64,000 nt of DNA from Neisseria mucosa (GCF_003044445.1 NZ_POWX01000007.1:1-64000), one strand, 5' to 3'. Counted from the stretch's first letter, positions 15,964-24,692 are shown. A program made the numbers and translations. Notes: generated by a model from the letters alone, not told the origin.

Positions 15964-16525
15964 AAATCGTGGCTTTCACTCTGGATGGGAAGTTCAACAA
16001 ACCTTTTTTGTGGTCATACGTCAGACCTTCGGCGCTGCCGCTCGATTCGCCGTATTGGAAGGTAACGGGCGTGTCGGTTTTGGCGTATTGCGATTCGGTG
16101 TCGACGTGTAGAAGCTCGGTTTTGACGACGCCCGCCTGCCGCTTGGCATCGGCGGCTTTGGTCAGGACGACGTTGTGTTTGAACAGGAGTTGTTTGGTTT
16201 GGGTGTTGTACACGGCTTCGTCGCTGCCGACGTCGTAAAGCCGGCTGCCTTCTTGGAAGAAGACGAGGTGTGGCAGCTCGAAATGTACGTCGGTGCTTTC
16301 GGGAAACTGTTTTGCCCCTCTTGCGCTCAGATGCTCTTTCAGACGACCTTGTTCGTCAAATCGCCGCCCGTCTATGCCGTCCATCGTATATTGCGGCTGG
16401 TTGGGGTTGAGTTTGACTTCTTCAATGTCGATTTCGCTGATGCGCCCCAGCCATGCCGACAATCCGCCGAGCGCGACCGCCAGCACCAAAGGGAATGCGA
16501 TTCCGTACCGCCATCTTACTTTCAT
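15944..16525 (-). CDS. lptC: LPS export system protein LptC
   Basis: 193 residues: one N-terminal membrane anchor (about 8-24, YGIAFPLVLAVALGG) and a periplasmic OstA-like domain. It passes LOS from LptBFG to LptA. The ATG at 16525 overlaps the kdsC stop as ATGA, so translation is probably coupled. A longer in-frame start at 16654 would run antisense-like through kdsC and is rejected. A DUS lies inside the gene near 16338 and reads GRLKE. Confidence 0.94.
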   Translation of the reverse strand: MKVRWRYGIAFPLVLAVALGGLSAWLGRISEIDIEEVKLNPNQPQYTMDGIDGRRFDEQGRLKEHLSARGAKQFPESTDVHFELPHLVFFQEGSRLYDVGSDEAVYNTQTKQLLFKHNVVLTKAADAKRQAGVVKTELLHVDTESQYAKTDTPVTFQYGESSGSAEGLTYDHKKGLLNFPSRVKATIYDTKNM

Positions 16526-17058
16526 TTGATGTACTCGTTCAAAGCCGCGCCCAGCGTACCTTTCGCGCGCATAATCAGGTCGCACACTTCGCGCACCGCG
16601 CCTGCGCCGCCCGTCTGTTTCGTAATATAGGCGGCGTGTTGCAGCGTAAACCAATGCGCGTCAGGAACGGCAACCGGCAATCCGCAGCGCACCATCACCG
16701 GCAAATCGACCACGTCGTCGCCGACAAAGGCGCACTCGGCTTCTTCTACGCCCGCCTGCGCGCGCAATTCTTCATAGGCGGCGCGTTTGTCCGAAATGCC
16801 TTTGAAGTAGTAATTTATGCCCAACTGTTTGACGCGGATGCCGACGGAGGGCGCGTCCCGACCTGTGATAATCGCAGTCTGCACGCCGCTTGCCTGAAGC
16901 ATCTTCAAGCCGTGTCCGTCCAGGGTGTGGAACGATTTGATTTCTTCGCCGTTGTCGCGGATGAAGATGCGGCCGTCGGTCAAAACGCCGTCCACATCCA
17001 ATATCAGCAGCTTGATATGCGCCGCGCGCTGTTGCAGCTCGGGGTCTAAGGTTTGCAT
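16522..17058 (-). CDS. kdsC: 3-deoxy-D-manno-octulosonate 8-phosphate phosphatase
   Basis: 178 residues. HAD-family phosphatase making KDO for the LOS inner core. Motif I LLILDVDGVLTDG near 17-29 with both aspartates, motif II ITGRDAPSV near 64, and motif III FVGDDVVDLPVM near 112. First gene of the kdsC-lptC-lptA-lptB run and overlapping lptC by four bases. Confidence 0.96.
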   Translation of the reverse strand: MQTLDPELQQRAAHIKLLILDVDGVLTDGRIFIRDNGEEIKSFHTLDGHGLKMLQASGVQTAIITGRDAPSVGIRVKQLGINYYFKGISDKRAAYEELRAQAGVEEAECAFVGDDVVDLPVMVRCGLPVAVPDAHWFTLQHAAYITKQTGGAGAVREVCDLIMRAKGTLGAALNEYIK

Positions 17059-17082
17059 AGTGTTTCCTTGCGGATTGCTAGG

Positions 17083-17120
17083 TTTCAGACGACCTATTCT
17101 AACATAAAGGTCGTCTGAAA
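17083..17120. repeat. Inverted DUS pair upstream of kdsC
   Basis: TTTCAGACGACCT and AGGTCGTCTGAAA are separated by 12 bases. Because it lies at the 5' side of kdsC it is unlikely to terminate that gene. Confidence 0.6.
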
Positions 17121-17177
17121 AAGGTTAGCCTGTGTTTGTGGGGATTAATGCGGTTTAACGGTCATGTGGCTGCTTTA

Positions 17178-17284
17178 TATAGTGGATTAAATTTAAATCA
17201 GGACAAGGCGACGAAGCCGCAGACAGTACAAATAGTACGGCAAGGCGAGGCAACGCCGTACTGGTTTAAATTTAATCCACTATA
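17178..17284 (-). mobile_element. Correia element (CREE), short 107-bp form, reverse orientation
   Basis: TATAGTGGATTAAATTTAAA ... TTTAATCCACTATA with the core reading in the opposite direction (CAAGGCGACGAAGCCGCAG first). Confidence 0.95.
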
Positions 17285-17310
17285 ACTTTATAATATGTGT
17301 CTGTTGGGCA

Positions 17311-17354
17311 AGGGTCGTCTGAAAACCTGAGATTTGGGTTTTCAGACGACCTTT
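17311..17354 (-). terminator. DUS hairpin after the MetR-type gene
   Basis: AGGGTCGTCTGAAAACC pairs with GGTTTTCAGACGACCTT, with one mismatch in the DUS. Confidence 0.7.
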
Positions 17355-17407
17355 TGATATTGAAATCGAAGTGCGTGAATGTCGCGACACCCTGTTTCAA
17401 GAAAACA

Positions 17408-18346
17408 TTAATCGTGTCCGTGCATTTCCAGTTCGCTCAAGCCGGGGAGGTCGGCGAAGCTGCGTTCGCGGACGATTTGGCAGAAGTTGTCGAGATAGCT
17501 TTTGTCGGCGTCTTCGGTGCGCGTGGCGGCGTAGAGTTCGCTTTGCAGGCCGTTGGCGGTGATTTGGCGGTGGACGACGTAGCCTTTTTCGAGATAGGGC
17601 ATGACGGTCCAGTAGGGCAGGGCGGCGATGCCGCGTTTGCTGGCGACGAGTTGGATGATGGCGATGGTCAGTTCGCTGCGGCGGCGCGGCGGGTTAATGC
17701 CTTTGGGTAACAATATTTTTTTGGGCAGGTCGAGCATTTCGTCGGGAACGGGATAAGTGATGAGGGTTTCGCCGATGAAGTCTTCTGCTTCCCAAACGGT
17801 TTTGGCGGCAAGCGGGTGGTCTTGGGCGCAGATGCCGACCATTTCGTAGGCGAACAGGGGGCGGAAGCTGATGCCGTTTTGTTTTTCGGCTTCGGATACG
17901 ATGGCGAGATCGGCGCGGTGTTGCAGCAGGAGTCCGACGGGGTCTGCCTGAAAGCCGGAAACGATGTCCAATTCGACTTGCGGCCACATGGGGCGGAATT
18001 CGCCCATCGCGGGCATGAGCCAGTCGAAACAGGTGTGGCATTCGACTGCCAGCCGCAACTCGCCTGCTTCGCCTTCGATGATGCGGGCGAGGTCGCGCTC
18101 GGCAGCGGAAACTTGCGGGAGGAGTTCGCGTGCGAGCCGCAACAGGCGTTCGCCGGCGGGCGTGAAGCGCAAGGGCGTGGATTTGCGCTCGAACAGGGGC
18201 GTGTCGTAATAGTTTTCAAGCGCGCGGATTTGGTGCGAAAGGGCGGATTGAGTCAGGAAGACGCGCTTGGCGGCAAGGGATACGCTGCCGGTTTCTTCGA
18301 GTGCCAGCAGGGTTTTAAGATGGCGCAGTTCGATGATGGAATCCAT
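17408..18346 (-). CDS. metR: LysR-family regulator, MetR type
   Basis: 312 residues. N-terminal helix-turn-helix (LRHLKTLLALEETGSVSLAAK, then FLTQSALSHQIRALE) and a type 2 periplasmic-binding-like effector domain. The pattern AVECHTCFDWLMPAM...FRPMWPQVELD matches MetR, which answers to homocysteine and controls met genes, closer than other LysR members I know. The next gene is divergent (Nif3-like), a usual LysR layout, but there is no methionine gene in the window, so the target is not shown here. Confidence 0.8.
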   Translation of the reverse strand: MDSIIELRHLKTLLALEETGSVSLAAKRVFLTQSALSHQIRALENYYDTPLFERKSTPLRFTPAGERLLRLARELLPQVSAAERDLARIIEGEAGELRLAVECHTCFDWLMPAMGEFRPMWPQVELDIVSGFQADPVGLLLQHRADLAIVSEAEKQNGISFRPLFAYEMVGICAQDHPLAAKTVWEAEDFIGETLITYPVPDEMLDLPKKILLPKGINPPRRRSELTIAIIQLVASKRGIAALPYWTVMPYLEKGYVVHRQITANGLQSELYAATRTEDADKSYLDNFCQIVRERSFADLPGLSELEMHGHD

Positions 18347-18528
18347 TGGTTTTTACGCTTTCAGACGACCTCTTGAAACGGGCAATATTAAAATATTTCA
18401 TGCCGGGGTGTAAATGCGGGCGCGTGTTGAACGGTGTGGGGATTGGGACGCGTCAGGGTTTGCGGTTAGAATGTGGGTCCGATTTTGTATGAATATGGTG
18501 AATTGACTTGGAGCGGGGATGGTGTTAT

Positions 18529-18561
18529 TTCGCCTTGTCCTGTGAAATTCAATCCGCTATG
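18529..18561 (+). mobile_element. Degenerate right end of a Correia element
   Basis: TTCGCCTTGTCCTG followed by TGAAATTCAATCCGCTATG resembles the right third of the CREE (CGCCTTGTCCTGATTTAAATTTAATCCACTATA) with several changes. No left end is seen. It lies just before the Nif3-like gene. Confidence 0.6.
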
Positions 18562-18577
18562 TGTTGAAAGGAATAAT

Positions 18578-19327
18578 ATGGCGAAACGCAATGATATTTT
18601 GGCGTGGTGCGATGAGGTGTTGCAGGTCGGCATGTTCAAAGACTATGCGCCCAACGGTTTGCAGGTCGAGGGTAGGGCGGAGGTCGGCAAAATAGCGACA
18701 TCGGTAACGGCAAGTAAGGCGGCGGTTGATTTCGCTGCAGAGCAGGGCGCGGATATGCTTTTGGTGCATCACGGAATGTTTTGGAAAAGCGAGCCGGTAA
18801 CGATTACGGGCTGGAAAAAAGCGCGCATCGAAACATTATTGCAACACCAAATCAATATGGTGGGCTACCACCTGCCGCTGGATGCGCACCCTGTGTTGGG
18901 CAACAACGCGCAGCTTGCTGAAAAGTTGGGCTGGGAAGTGGAAAAGCAGTTTGGCGAACAGAACTTGTTGAATATAGGTCGTCTGAAAACGCCGCAGACT
19001 TTGGCTGAATGGCTGCAACACATTACTACAACCCTGGGGCGGCAGCCCGTAGCCGTCGGCGATATGTCGCGCGAAATCAAACGCATAGCATGGTGTACCG
19101 GCGGAGCGCAGGGATTTTTTCAGACGACCATAGACGAAGGTGTCGATGCTTATCTGACCGGAGAAATCTCGGAAGCGCAGTTTCATCTTACCAATGAAAC
19201 AGGCGTTGCCTTTGTCAGCGCAGGACACCATGCGACGGAACGTTATGGCATCCGTGCCCTGGGCGAAGCCGTAGCCCGGCATTTCGAGTTGGAAATCTGT
19301 TATTTCGACGAAGATAATCCCGCCTAA
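18578..19327 (+). CDS. Nif3/YbgI family dinuclear metal-binding protein
   Basis: 249 residues. The family has two metal ions held by histidines and acids: LLVHHGMFW near 64-72, GYHLPLDAHPVLGNN near 97-111, and SAGHHATERYG near the C-terminus. Often labelled GTP cyclohydrolase I type 2, but its real role is not settled. The ATG at 18578 has GAAAGGAA upstream and gives the family N-terminus; an earlier in-frame ATG at 18473 would translate the CREE remnant. Two DUS of opposite direction lie inside the gene (about 18978, GRLKT; about 19118, FFQTT). Confidence 0.9.
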   Translation: MAKRNDILAWCDEVLQVGMFKDYAPNGLQVEGRAEVGKIATSVTASKAAVDFAAEQGADMLLVHHGMFWKSEPVTITGWKKARIETLLQHQINMVGYHLPLDAHPVLGNNAQLAEKLGWEVEKQFGEQNLLNIGRLKTPQTLAEWLQHITTTLGRQPVAVGDMSREIKRIAWCTGGAQGFFQTTIDEGVDAYLTGEISEAQFHLTNETGVAFVSAGHHATERYGIRALGEAVARHFELEICYFDEDNPA

Positions 19328-19372
19328 GCCTTGATAATCGTCATGAAAATTTACCTTAATTTAAATAATGCT

Positions 19373-19400
19373 TTGAGTATCACGGCAAACTAGGTAGAAT
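19373..19400 (+). promoter_or_regulatory. Probable sigma-70 promoter of petABC
   Basis: TTGAGT, 16 bases, TAGAAT; 49 bases before the petA start. Confidence 0.55.
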
Positions 19401-19449
19401 TACATCGTTTAATGGCTCGGTATTCCCAAAATTTTAGGACGACTGAATA

Positions 19450-20031
19450 ATGGATAATCAAGAAATCAATAGCGGTCGCCGCCGCTTTCTGACGCTGGCT
19501 ACATGCGGCGCGGGCGGTGTGGCGGCTTTGGGCGTAGCTACGCCTTTCGTGGCAAGCTTTTTCCCGTCGGAAAAAGCCAAGGCCGCAGGTGCTCCCGTCG
19601 AAATCGATGTTAGCAAAATCGAATCCGGACAAATGCTGACTGCCGAATGGCAGGGTAAACCGATTTGGGTGGTCAATCGCACAGATCAGCAGCTCAAAGA
19701 CCTCAAGGCACTCGACGGCGCAGTGAGCGACCCGAAATCAGAAGTCGATCATCAGCCTGAAAACTGCAAAAACGAAACCCGTTCGATTAAGCCGAATATC
19801 TTTGTGGCCATCGGTATCTGTACCCACTTGGGCTGCTCGCCGACCTACCGTCCCGACGTTGCCCCTGCCGATTTGGGTGCAGACTGGAAAGGCGGTTTCT
19901 TCTGCCCGTGCCACGGTTCGAAATTCGACATGGCAGGCCGAGTGTATAAAGGTGTTCCTGCACCGACCAACCTGGTTGTTCCGCCCTACAAATATCTGAG
20001 CGATACGACAGTCTTGGTAGGCGAAGACTAA
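19450..20031 (+). CDS. petA: Ubiquinol-cytochrome c reductase, Rieske iron-sulfur subunit
   Basis: 193 residues. N-terminal twin-arginine signal anchor (GRRRFLTLATCG at 9-20) and one membrane helix. The [2Fe-2S] ligands are in CTHLGC (124-129) and CPCHGS (152-157), so C124, H126, C152 and H155, with the disulfide pair C129/C154. First gene of a tight petA-petB-petC operon (18 bases to petB). Part of the bc1 complex in the inner membrane, facing the periplasm. Confidence 0.97.
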   Translation: MDNQEINSGRRRFLTLATCGAGGVAALGVATPFVASFFPSEKAKAAGAPVEIDVSKIESGQMLTAEWQGKPIWVVNRTDQQLKDLKALDGAVSDPKSEVDHQPENCKNETRSIKPNIFVAIGICTHLGCSPTYRPDVAPADLGADWKGGFFCPCHGSKFDMAGRVYKGVPAPTNLVVPPYKYLSDTTVLVGED

Positions 20032-20049
20032 AAATAAGGAACGATAATT

Positions 20050-21399
20050 ATGGCAAACCAAACCAATAACAAAGCAAAAGCATTGTTAGACTGGACGGAC
20101 GCTCGTTTCCCTCTGTCTAAAATGTGGAATGAGCATTTGGCTCAATACTACGCGCCGAAGAACTTCAACTTCTGGTACTACTTCGGCTCTTTGGCTCTGC
20201 TTGTTCTCGTAATTCAAATCGTCAGCGGTATCTTCCTGACTATGAACTACAAACCGGACGGCAATCTGAATGCCTATCACCTGCCCGCTGCCTTTACCGC
20301 AGTAGAGTACATTATGCGCGACGTGTCCGGCGGCTGGATTATCCGCTACATGCACTCTACCGGCGCATCTTTCTTCTTCATCGTCGTGTATCTGCACATG
20401 TTCCGCGGTTTGATTTACGGTTCGTACAAAAAACCGCGTGAATTGGTGTGGATTTTCGGTTCCCTGATTTTCTTGGCATTGATGGCAGAAGCGTTTATGG
20501 GCTACCTGCTGCCTTGGGGTCAAATGTCCTTCTGGGGCGCACAGGTGATTATTAACCTGTTCTCCGCCATTCCTGTCATTGGTCCTGATTTATCCACTTG
20601 GATTCGTGGCGACTTCAATGTTTCCGACGTTACCCTGAACCGCTTCTTCGCGCTGCACGTTATCGCCGTGCCGATAGTGTTGCTCGGTTTGGTCGTGGCG
20701 CACATCATCGCCTTGCACGAAGTCGGCTCAAATAACCCTGATGGCGTGGAAATCAAGAAACTCAAAGATGAAAACGGCGTTCCGCTCGACGGCATTCCCT
20801 TCCATCCATACTACACCGTCAAAGACATCTTGGGTGTTGTCGTATTCCTGATTGTTTTCTGCTCAGTATTGTTCTTCGCGCCCGAAGGCGGTGGCTACTT
20901 CCTTGAAGCCCCGAACTTTGACGCGGCAAATGCGCTGAAAACACCGCCGCACATTGCGCCGGTATGGTACTTCACCCCGTTCTACGCCATTTTGCGTGCG
21001 ATTCCTTCATTCCTCGGTACTCAGGTTTGGGGTGTAATCGGTATGGGTGCAGCAGTTGTCCTGATTGCCCTGTTGCCTTGGTTGGATAAAGGTGAGGTGA
21101 AATCTGTCCGCTACCGTGGTCCGATTTTCAAAACTGCGTTGGTTCTGTTCATCATTGCCTTTATCGGTTTGGGTATTTTGGGTGCGATGGTGGCAACCGA
21201 TACCCGTACTTTGGTTGCGCGCATCCTGTCCTTCGTTTATTTTGCATTCTTCCTGGGTATGCCGTTCTATACCAAACTGGATACAAACAAACCGGTTCCA
21301 GAACGTGTAACCATGAGCACCACTAAACAAAAAATCATGTTCTTTGTTTATGTCGGTATTACCGCAGTAGGTGCTTACCTGTTTGCAACCAATATCTGA
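20050..21399 (+). CDS. petB: Ubiquinol-cytochrome c reductase, cytochrome b subunit
   Basis: 449 residues, eight or more membrane helices, both haem-b histidine pairs in helices II and IV (YMHSTGASFFFIVVYLHMF; FALHVIAVPIVLLGLVVAHI), and the Qo-site motif of the family (PPHIAPVWYF in place of PEWY-type surroundings). It runs past the usual end of about 400 residues with an extra C-terminal hydrophobic segment. Its TGA overlaps a possible petC ATG. Confidence 0.97.
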   Translation: MANQTNNKAKALLDWTDARFPLSKMWNEHLAQYYAPKNFNFWYYFGSLALLVLVIQIVSGIFLTMNYKPDGNLNAYHLPAAFTAVEYIMRDVSGGWIIRYMHSTGASFFFIVVYLHMFRGLIYGSYKKPRELVWIFGSLIFLALMAEAFMGYLLPWGQMSFWGAQVIINLFSAIPVIGPDLSTWIRGDFNVSDVTLNRFFALHVIAVPIVLLGLVVAHIIALHEVGSNNPDGVEIKKLKDENGVPLDGIPFHPYYTVKDILGVVVFLIVFCSVLFFAPEGGGYFLEAPNFDAANALKTPPHIAPVWYFTPFYAILRAIPSFLGTQVWGVIGMGAAVVLIALLPWLDKGEVKSVRYRGPIFKTALVLFIIAFIGLGILGAMVATDTRTLVARILSFVYFAFFLGMPFYTKLDTNKPVPERVTMSTTKQKIMFFVYVGITAVGAYLFATNI

Positions 21400-21413
21400 T
21401 GAGGGCAGCGAAA

Positions 21414-22199
21414 ATGAAACATACCCTGAAAAACTGGTTTGCTGCCTTGTTACTGGCAGTGCCTATGAGTGCCGCCGTCGCCAGCGGTGGCGGACACTAC
21501 GAAAAAGTCGATATTGACCTGCGCGACCAAGTCAGCTTGCAGCGCGGTGCTCAAATTTTCACCAACTACTGCTTATCCTGCCACTCGGCAAGCGGTATGC
21601 GTTTCAACCGTCTGAAAGACATCGGTTTGACTGACGAAGAAATCAAGAAAAACTTGATGTTCACGACAGACAACGTCGGTGATGTTATGCTGGCGGCGAT
21701 GAATCCCAAAGATGCTGCCAAATGGTTTGGTGCGGCTCCGCCTGATCTGACACTGATTGCCCGCTCTAAAGGCGCGGATTATCTGTATGCCTATATGCGC
21801 GGCTTCTATAAAGATCCGACCCGTCCGAGCGGCTGGAACAACGTCGTATTCGATAAAGTCGGTATGCCGCACCCATTGTGGGAGCAACAAGGCGTTCAAG
21901 CGGTTGAGTTGGATGCCAAAGGTCAACCGGTTATGGTTAAAGACGAGCATGGCGTATCGAAACCCAAACTCTATTGGGAATCTACCGGCGCACACAGCCG
22001 TCGTTTGCCAAACGGTAAAGTCATCCAAACAGAGTACGATGCTTATGTACGCGATTTGGTGAACTATTTGGTTTACATGGGCGAACCGGCGCAACTTCAG
22101 CGCAAACGTACCGGTTACATCGTGCTGATGTTCTTGTTTGCAGTGATGCTGCCTTTGGCATACTTCCTGAAAAAAGAATATTGGAAAGACGTTCACTAA
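21414..22199 (+). CDS. petC: Ubiquinol-cytochrome c reductase, cytochrome c1 subunit
   Basis: 261 residues. Signal peptide (ends AAVASGGG), haem-c site CLSCH at 53-57, a likely axial-Met region (MLAAMNPKDAAKWFG), and a C-terminal membrane anchor (YIVLMFLFAVMLPLAYFLKKEYW). The ATG at 21414 is preferred because GAGG lies upstream of it and it begins a proper signal peptide. An ATG at 21399 overlapping the petB stop would add MRAAK. Passes electrons from the Rieske centre to soluble or membrane cytochrome c. Confidence 0.96.
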   Translation: MKHTLKNWFAALLLAVPMSAAVASGGGHYEKVDIDLRDQVSLQRGAQIFTNYCLSCHSASGMRFNRLKDIGLTDEEIKKNLMFTTDNVGDVMLAAMNPKDAAKWFGAAPPDLTLIARSKGADYLYAYMRGFYKDPTRPSGWNNVVFDKVGMPHPLWEQQGVQAVELDAKGQPVMVKDEHGVSKPKLYWESTGAHSRRLPNGKVIQTEYDAYVRDLVNYLVYMGEPAQLQRKRTGYIVLMFLFAVMLPLAYFLKKEYWKDVH

Positions 22200-22210
22200 G
22201 TCTTGTAATG

Positions 22211-22244
22211 AAAAAGGGCAAACCCAATCGGGTTTGCCCTTTTT
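22211..22244 (+). terminator. Intrinsic terminator of petABC
   Basis: AAAAAGGGCAAACCC / GGGTTTGCCCTTTTT around a four-base loop, 11 bases after the petC stop. Confidence 0.92.
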
Positions 22245-22260
22245 ATGATTAAAGAATTAA

Positions 22261-22367
22261 TATAGTGGATTAACTTTAAACCAGTACGGCGTTGCCTCGC
22301 CTTGCCGTACTATCTGTACTTTCTGCGGCTTCGTCGCCTTGTCCTGATTTAAATTTAATCCACTATA
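22261..22367 (+). mobile_element. Correia element (CREE), short 107-bp form
   Basis: Complete termini and core; one core change (GTACTTTCTGCGG). Lies between the petABC terminator and the 3' end of the MoeB-like gene. The surrounding gap 22245-22517 holds nothing else but a single DUS near 22397. Confidence 0.95.
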
Positions 22368-22517
22368 GTTTGGACTTCGCACATTTAGGATAATTTCAGA
22401 CGACCTTTCGACCTTTACCGTGGGGCAGTGATGATGAGTCGGCGGGAAATGGTGGCTGATAATGTTTTTAATGTTTGTCTAAACTGACCATAGAACCTAA
22501 GTTAAGTATTCAAGCAA

Positions 22518-23285
22518 TCATCTGTACGGTTCGTCTGATTCAGGTTTGGCACATACATTGCAGTCAGGATTTTGAGTGAAGAGGAATTCTTGCCATTTGC
22601 CGGTCAGCGCGTTGTAAGTTTTCAGTTTCCCGTGTACCGGTTCGCCCGCGCCTGTGAGGATTTTCAGGGTTTCTGCGGCTTGGGTGGCGCCGATGATGCC
22701 GACCAACGGAGAAAATACGCCGAACAGGGCGCAGGCGCCGTCATCGGCGGTATCTCCGTCAAACAGGCAGGCGTAGCAAGGGCTGTCAGGCAAATCGGGG
22801 CGGTACACGGCAATTTGTCCTTCAAAACGCACGGCAGCGCCGGAAACCAGCGGGGTATGGGTGGCGACGGCGGCGCGGTTGATGGCTTGGCGGGTGGGGT
22901 AGTTGTCAGTGCAGTCGAGAACGATGTCGGCGGTATGCATGAGCTCGGTCAGGCGGGTTTCGTCCAGTTTTTCGGTCAGTGCGGTAATGTCGCACGCGCT
23001 GTTGACGGCTTTCAGACGACCTGTCATCACTTGCGCTTTGGCTTGTCCGATATCGGCTTCGGTGAAGGTGGTTTGGCGTTGGAGGTTGGTATCGTCTATG
23101 GTGTCGTGGTCGGCGATGATGAGTTTGCCGACGCCTGATGCGGCAAGATACGGGAGTGCTGCCGCGCCCAGCCCACCACAGCCGACGACGAGGACGCGGG
23201 CGGCAAGAATTTTTTCCTGTCCTTCGATACCGATTTCGTCGAGAAGGATGTGGCGGCTGTAACGGAGCAGTTGGTGGTCGTTCAT
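22518..23285 (-). CDS. MoeB/ThiF-family adenylyltransferase
   Basis: 255 residues. E1-like enzyme that adenylates the C-terminal Gly-Gly of a sulfur-carrier protein (MoaD or ThiS). Nucleotide motif GCGGLG at 35-40, RYSRHILLDEIGIEGQ at the start, acceptor-binding DCTDNYPTRQ near 127, and zinc cysteines in CYAC and CNVC. I cannot separate MoeB from ThiF by eye; a role in molybdopterin is plausible since a MoaC relative lies at 57.7 kb. One DUS is inside the gene (MTGRLKAVN). Confidence 0.88.
   Translation of the reverse strand: MNDHQLLRYSRHILLDEIGIEGQEKILAARVLVVGCGGLGAAALPYLAASGVGKLIIADHDTIDDTNLQRQTTFTEADIGQAKAQVMTGRLKAVNSACDITALTEKLDETRLTELMHTADIVLDCTDNYPTRQAINRAAVATHTPLVSGAAVRFEGQIAVYRPDLPDSPCYACLFDGDTADDGACALFGVFSPLVGIIGATQAAETLKILTGAGEPVHGKLKTYNALTGKWQEFLFTQNPDCNVCAKPESDEPYR
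22546..22562 (+). promoter_or_regulatory. Sigma-54-type -24/-12 match, antisense in the MoeB-like gene
   Basis: TTGGCAC-A-TACA-TTGCA fits the consensus YTGGCACG-N4-TTGCW at all fixed positions except one. It reads rightward, but the same bases encode the CNVCAKP zinc motif on the other strand, so it may be chance. Confidence 0.25.
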
Positions 23286-23657
23286 GATGAGGTCGTCTGA
23301 AAATGGTTGTATCGGGGAATTTTATAGCAAATGGGATTTGGAAAGATACAGTAGATTTGTGCGGAAACGGAGATTCCTATTAATGGGATTCTATGCCGGC
23401 AAACTTTGTTTTTATCAAGAATGGTTATTATTCGAATAAATATTGTCTCTTTTTGTGGTAAATGTTATCGTTAGCACGATTTTCGGTTTGTGTCAGAATT
23501 TTATTAAAGTGTTGCCTGATTTATTTTCAGACGACCTTGATTGCCATAACCGCAATTTTGTCCCTTGCCATATCCTGAAAGGATGGGGTATTTAGGATGA
23601 GATTGTTTTAAAAGACGCCGAAATTCAAAGTGTCCCCTCATGTTGAAAGAGGGGAAG
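23286..23657. other. Upstream region of the iron-chelate permease genes
   Basis: About 370 AT-rich bases. A stretch near 23410-23440 (AATGGTTATTATTCGAATAA) is a weak match to a Fur box. Two short hairpins lie before the start, the second covering the ribosome-binding site. No gene seen. Confidence 0.45.
23634..23654 (+). promoter_or_regulatory. Hairpin covering the ribosome-binding site of the first permease gene
   Basis: CCCCTC (23634-23639) can pair with GAGGGG (23649-23654) around nine bases. GAGGGG is the Shine-Dalgarno for the ATG at 23658, so the fold would block translation. Confidence 0.5.
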
Positions 23658-24692
23658 ATGCATTACATTGCCGAATATGGCTATTACCATGTTTTAAATA
23701 TTTCACATTTTCCCCTTATGTACGTCAAACCTTTATCTTTAAATTTAATCAACTGCTTTGTGCTGGTGGTGCTGTTTGTCGTCAGCCTGTCGGTGGGCGT
23801 CGGTGATTTCCGCTGGGCGGATGTGTTTCGCTGGACTTTGTCTGACAGCACCGAATTGATGCTGGTCAGCCGCCTGCCGCGCACGTTTGCGATTGTGCTG
23901 ACGGGGGCGTCGATGGCGGTGGCGGGGATGATTATGCAGATTTTGATGCGCAACCGTTTTGTTGAGCCGTCTATGGTGGGCGCGAGCCAGAGCGCGGCCT
24001 TGGGTGTGTTGGTGATGACGCTGGTGTTTCCGGCTGCCGGGCTGACGGCAAAAATGTCGGTGGCGGCTGCGGCGGCGTTGGCGGGGATGTTGGTGTTTAT
24101 GATGCTGATACGCCGTTTGCCGCCGACGGCGCAGTTGATGGTGCCGCTGGTGGGGATTATTTTCGGCGGCGTTATCGAGGCGGTGGCGACTTTTATCGCG
24201 TATGAGTTTGAGATGATGCAGATGTTGAGCGTGTGGCAGCAGGGCGATTTTTCGGGCGTGCTGTTGGGGCGTTACGAATTGCTGTGGCTGACGGGCGGCT
24301 TGGCGTTGGCGGCGTATTTGATTGCCGATCAGCTGACGATTTTGGGCTTGGGCGAGACGGTGAGCGTGAATTTGGGTCTGAACCGGACTGCGGTGTTGTG
24401 GGTAGGTTTGGTGATTGTCGCGCTGATTACGTCGCTGGTGTTGGTAACGGTCGGCAATATTCCGTTTATCGGGCTGGTCGTGCCGAACATCATCAGCCGC
24501 CTGATGGGTGATAAGCTGCGCCAAAGCCTGCCTGCGGTGGCTTTGCTCGGCGCGTCGTTGGTGCTTTTGTGCGATATTTTGGGGCGCGTGATTGTGTTCC
24601 CGTTTGAGATTCCGGTTTCAACCGTGTTCGGTGTGTTGGGTACGGTGTTGTTCTTGTGGATTTTGTTGAGGAAGCCTGCCCATGTCGTCTGA
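23658..24692 (+). CDS. Iron-chelate ABC transporter permease (FecCD family), first subunit
   Basis: 344 residues, about nine membrane segments, FecCD-type. Shared motifs: RLPRTFAIVLTGASMAVAG near 70, the conserved GNIPFIGLVVPNIISR segment that contacts the ATPase, and a terminal PVSTVFGVLGTVLFLWIL. The ATG at 23658 is chosen for its strong GAGGGGAAG ribosome site; an ATG at 23640 lies inside the hairpin. The next permease overlaps by 11 bases. Resembles the permeases of the neisserial Fet system. No receptor or binding-protein gene stands next to it. Confidence 0.88.
   Translation: MHYIAEYGYYHVLNISHFPLMYVKPLSLNLINCFVLVVLFVVSLSVGVGDFRWADVFRWTLSDSTELMLVSRLPRTFAIVLTGASMAVAGMIMQILMRNRFVEPSMVGASQSAALGVLVMTLVFPAAGLTAKMSVAAAAALAGMLVFMMLIRRLPPTAQLMVPLVGIIFGGVIEAVATFIAYEFEMMQMLSVWQQGDFSGVLLGRYELLWLTGGLALAAYLIADQLTILGLGETVSVNLGLNRTAVLWVGLVIVALITSLVLVTVGNIPFIGLVVPNIISRLMGDKLRQSLPAVALLGASLVLLCDILGRVIVFPFEIPVSTVFGVLGTVLFLWILLRKPAHVV

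Larger units (their letters stand above)
17059..17407. other. Intergenic region between kdsC and the MetR-type regulator
   Basis: About 350 bases with two DUS pairs and one CREE. No gene seen; the kdsC promoter should be near its left end. Confidence 0.6.
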
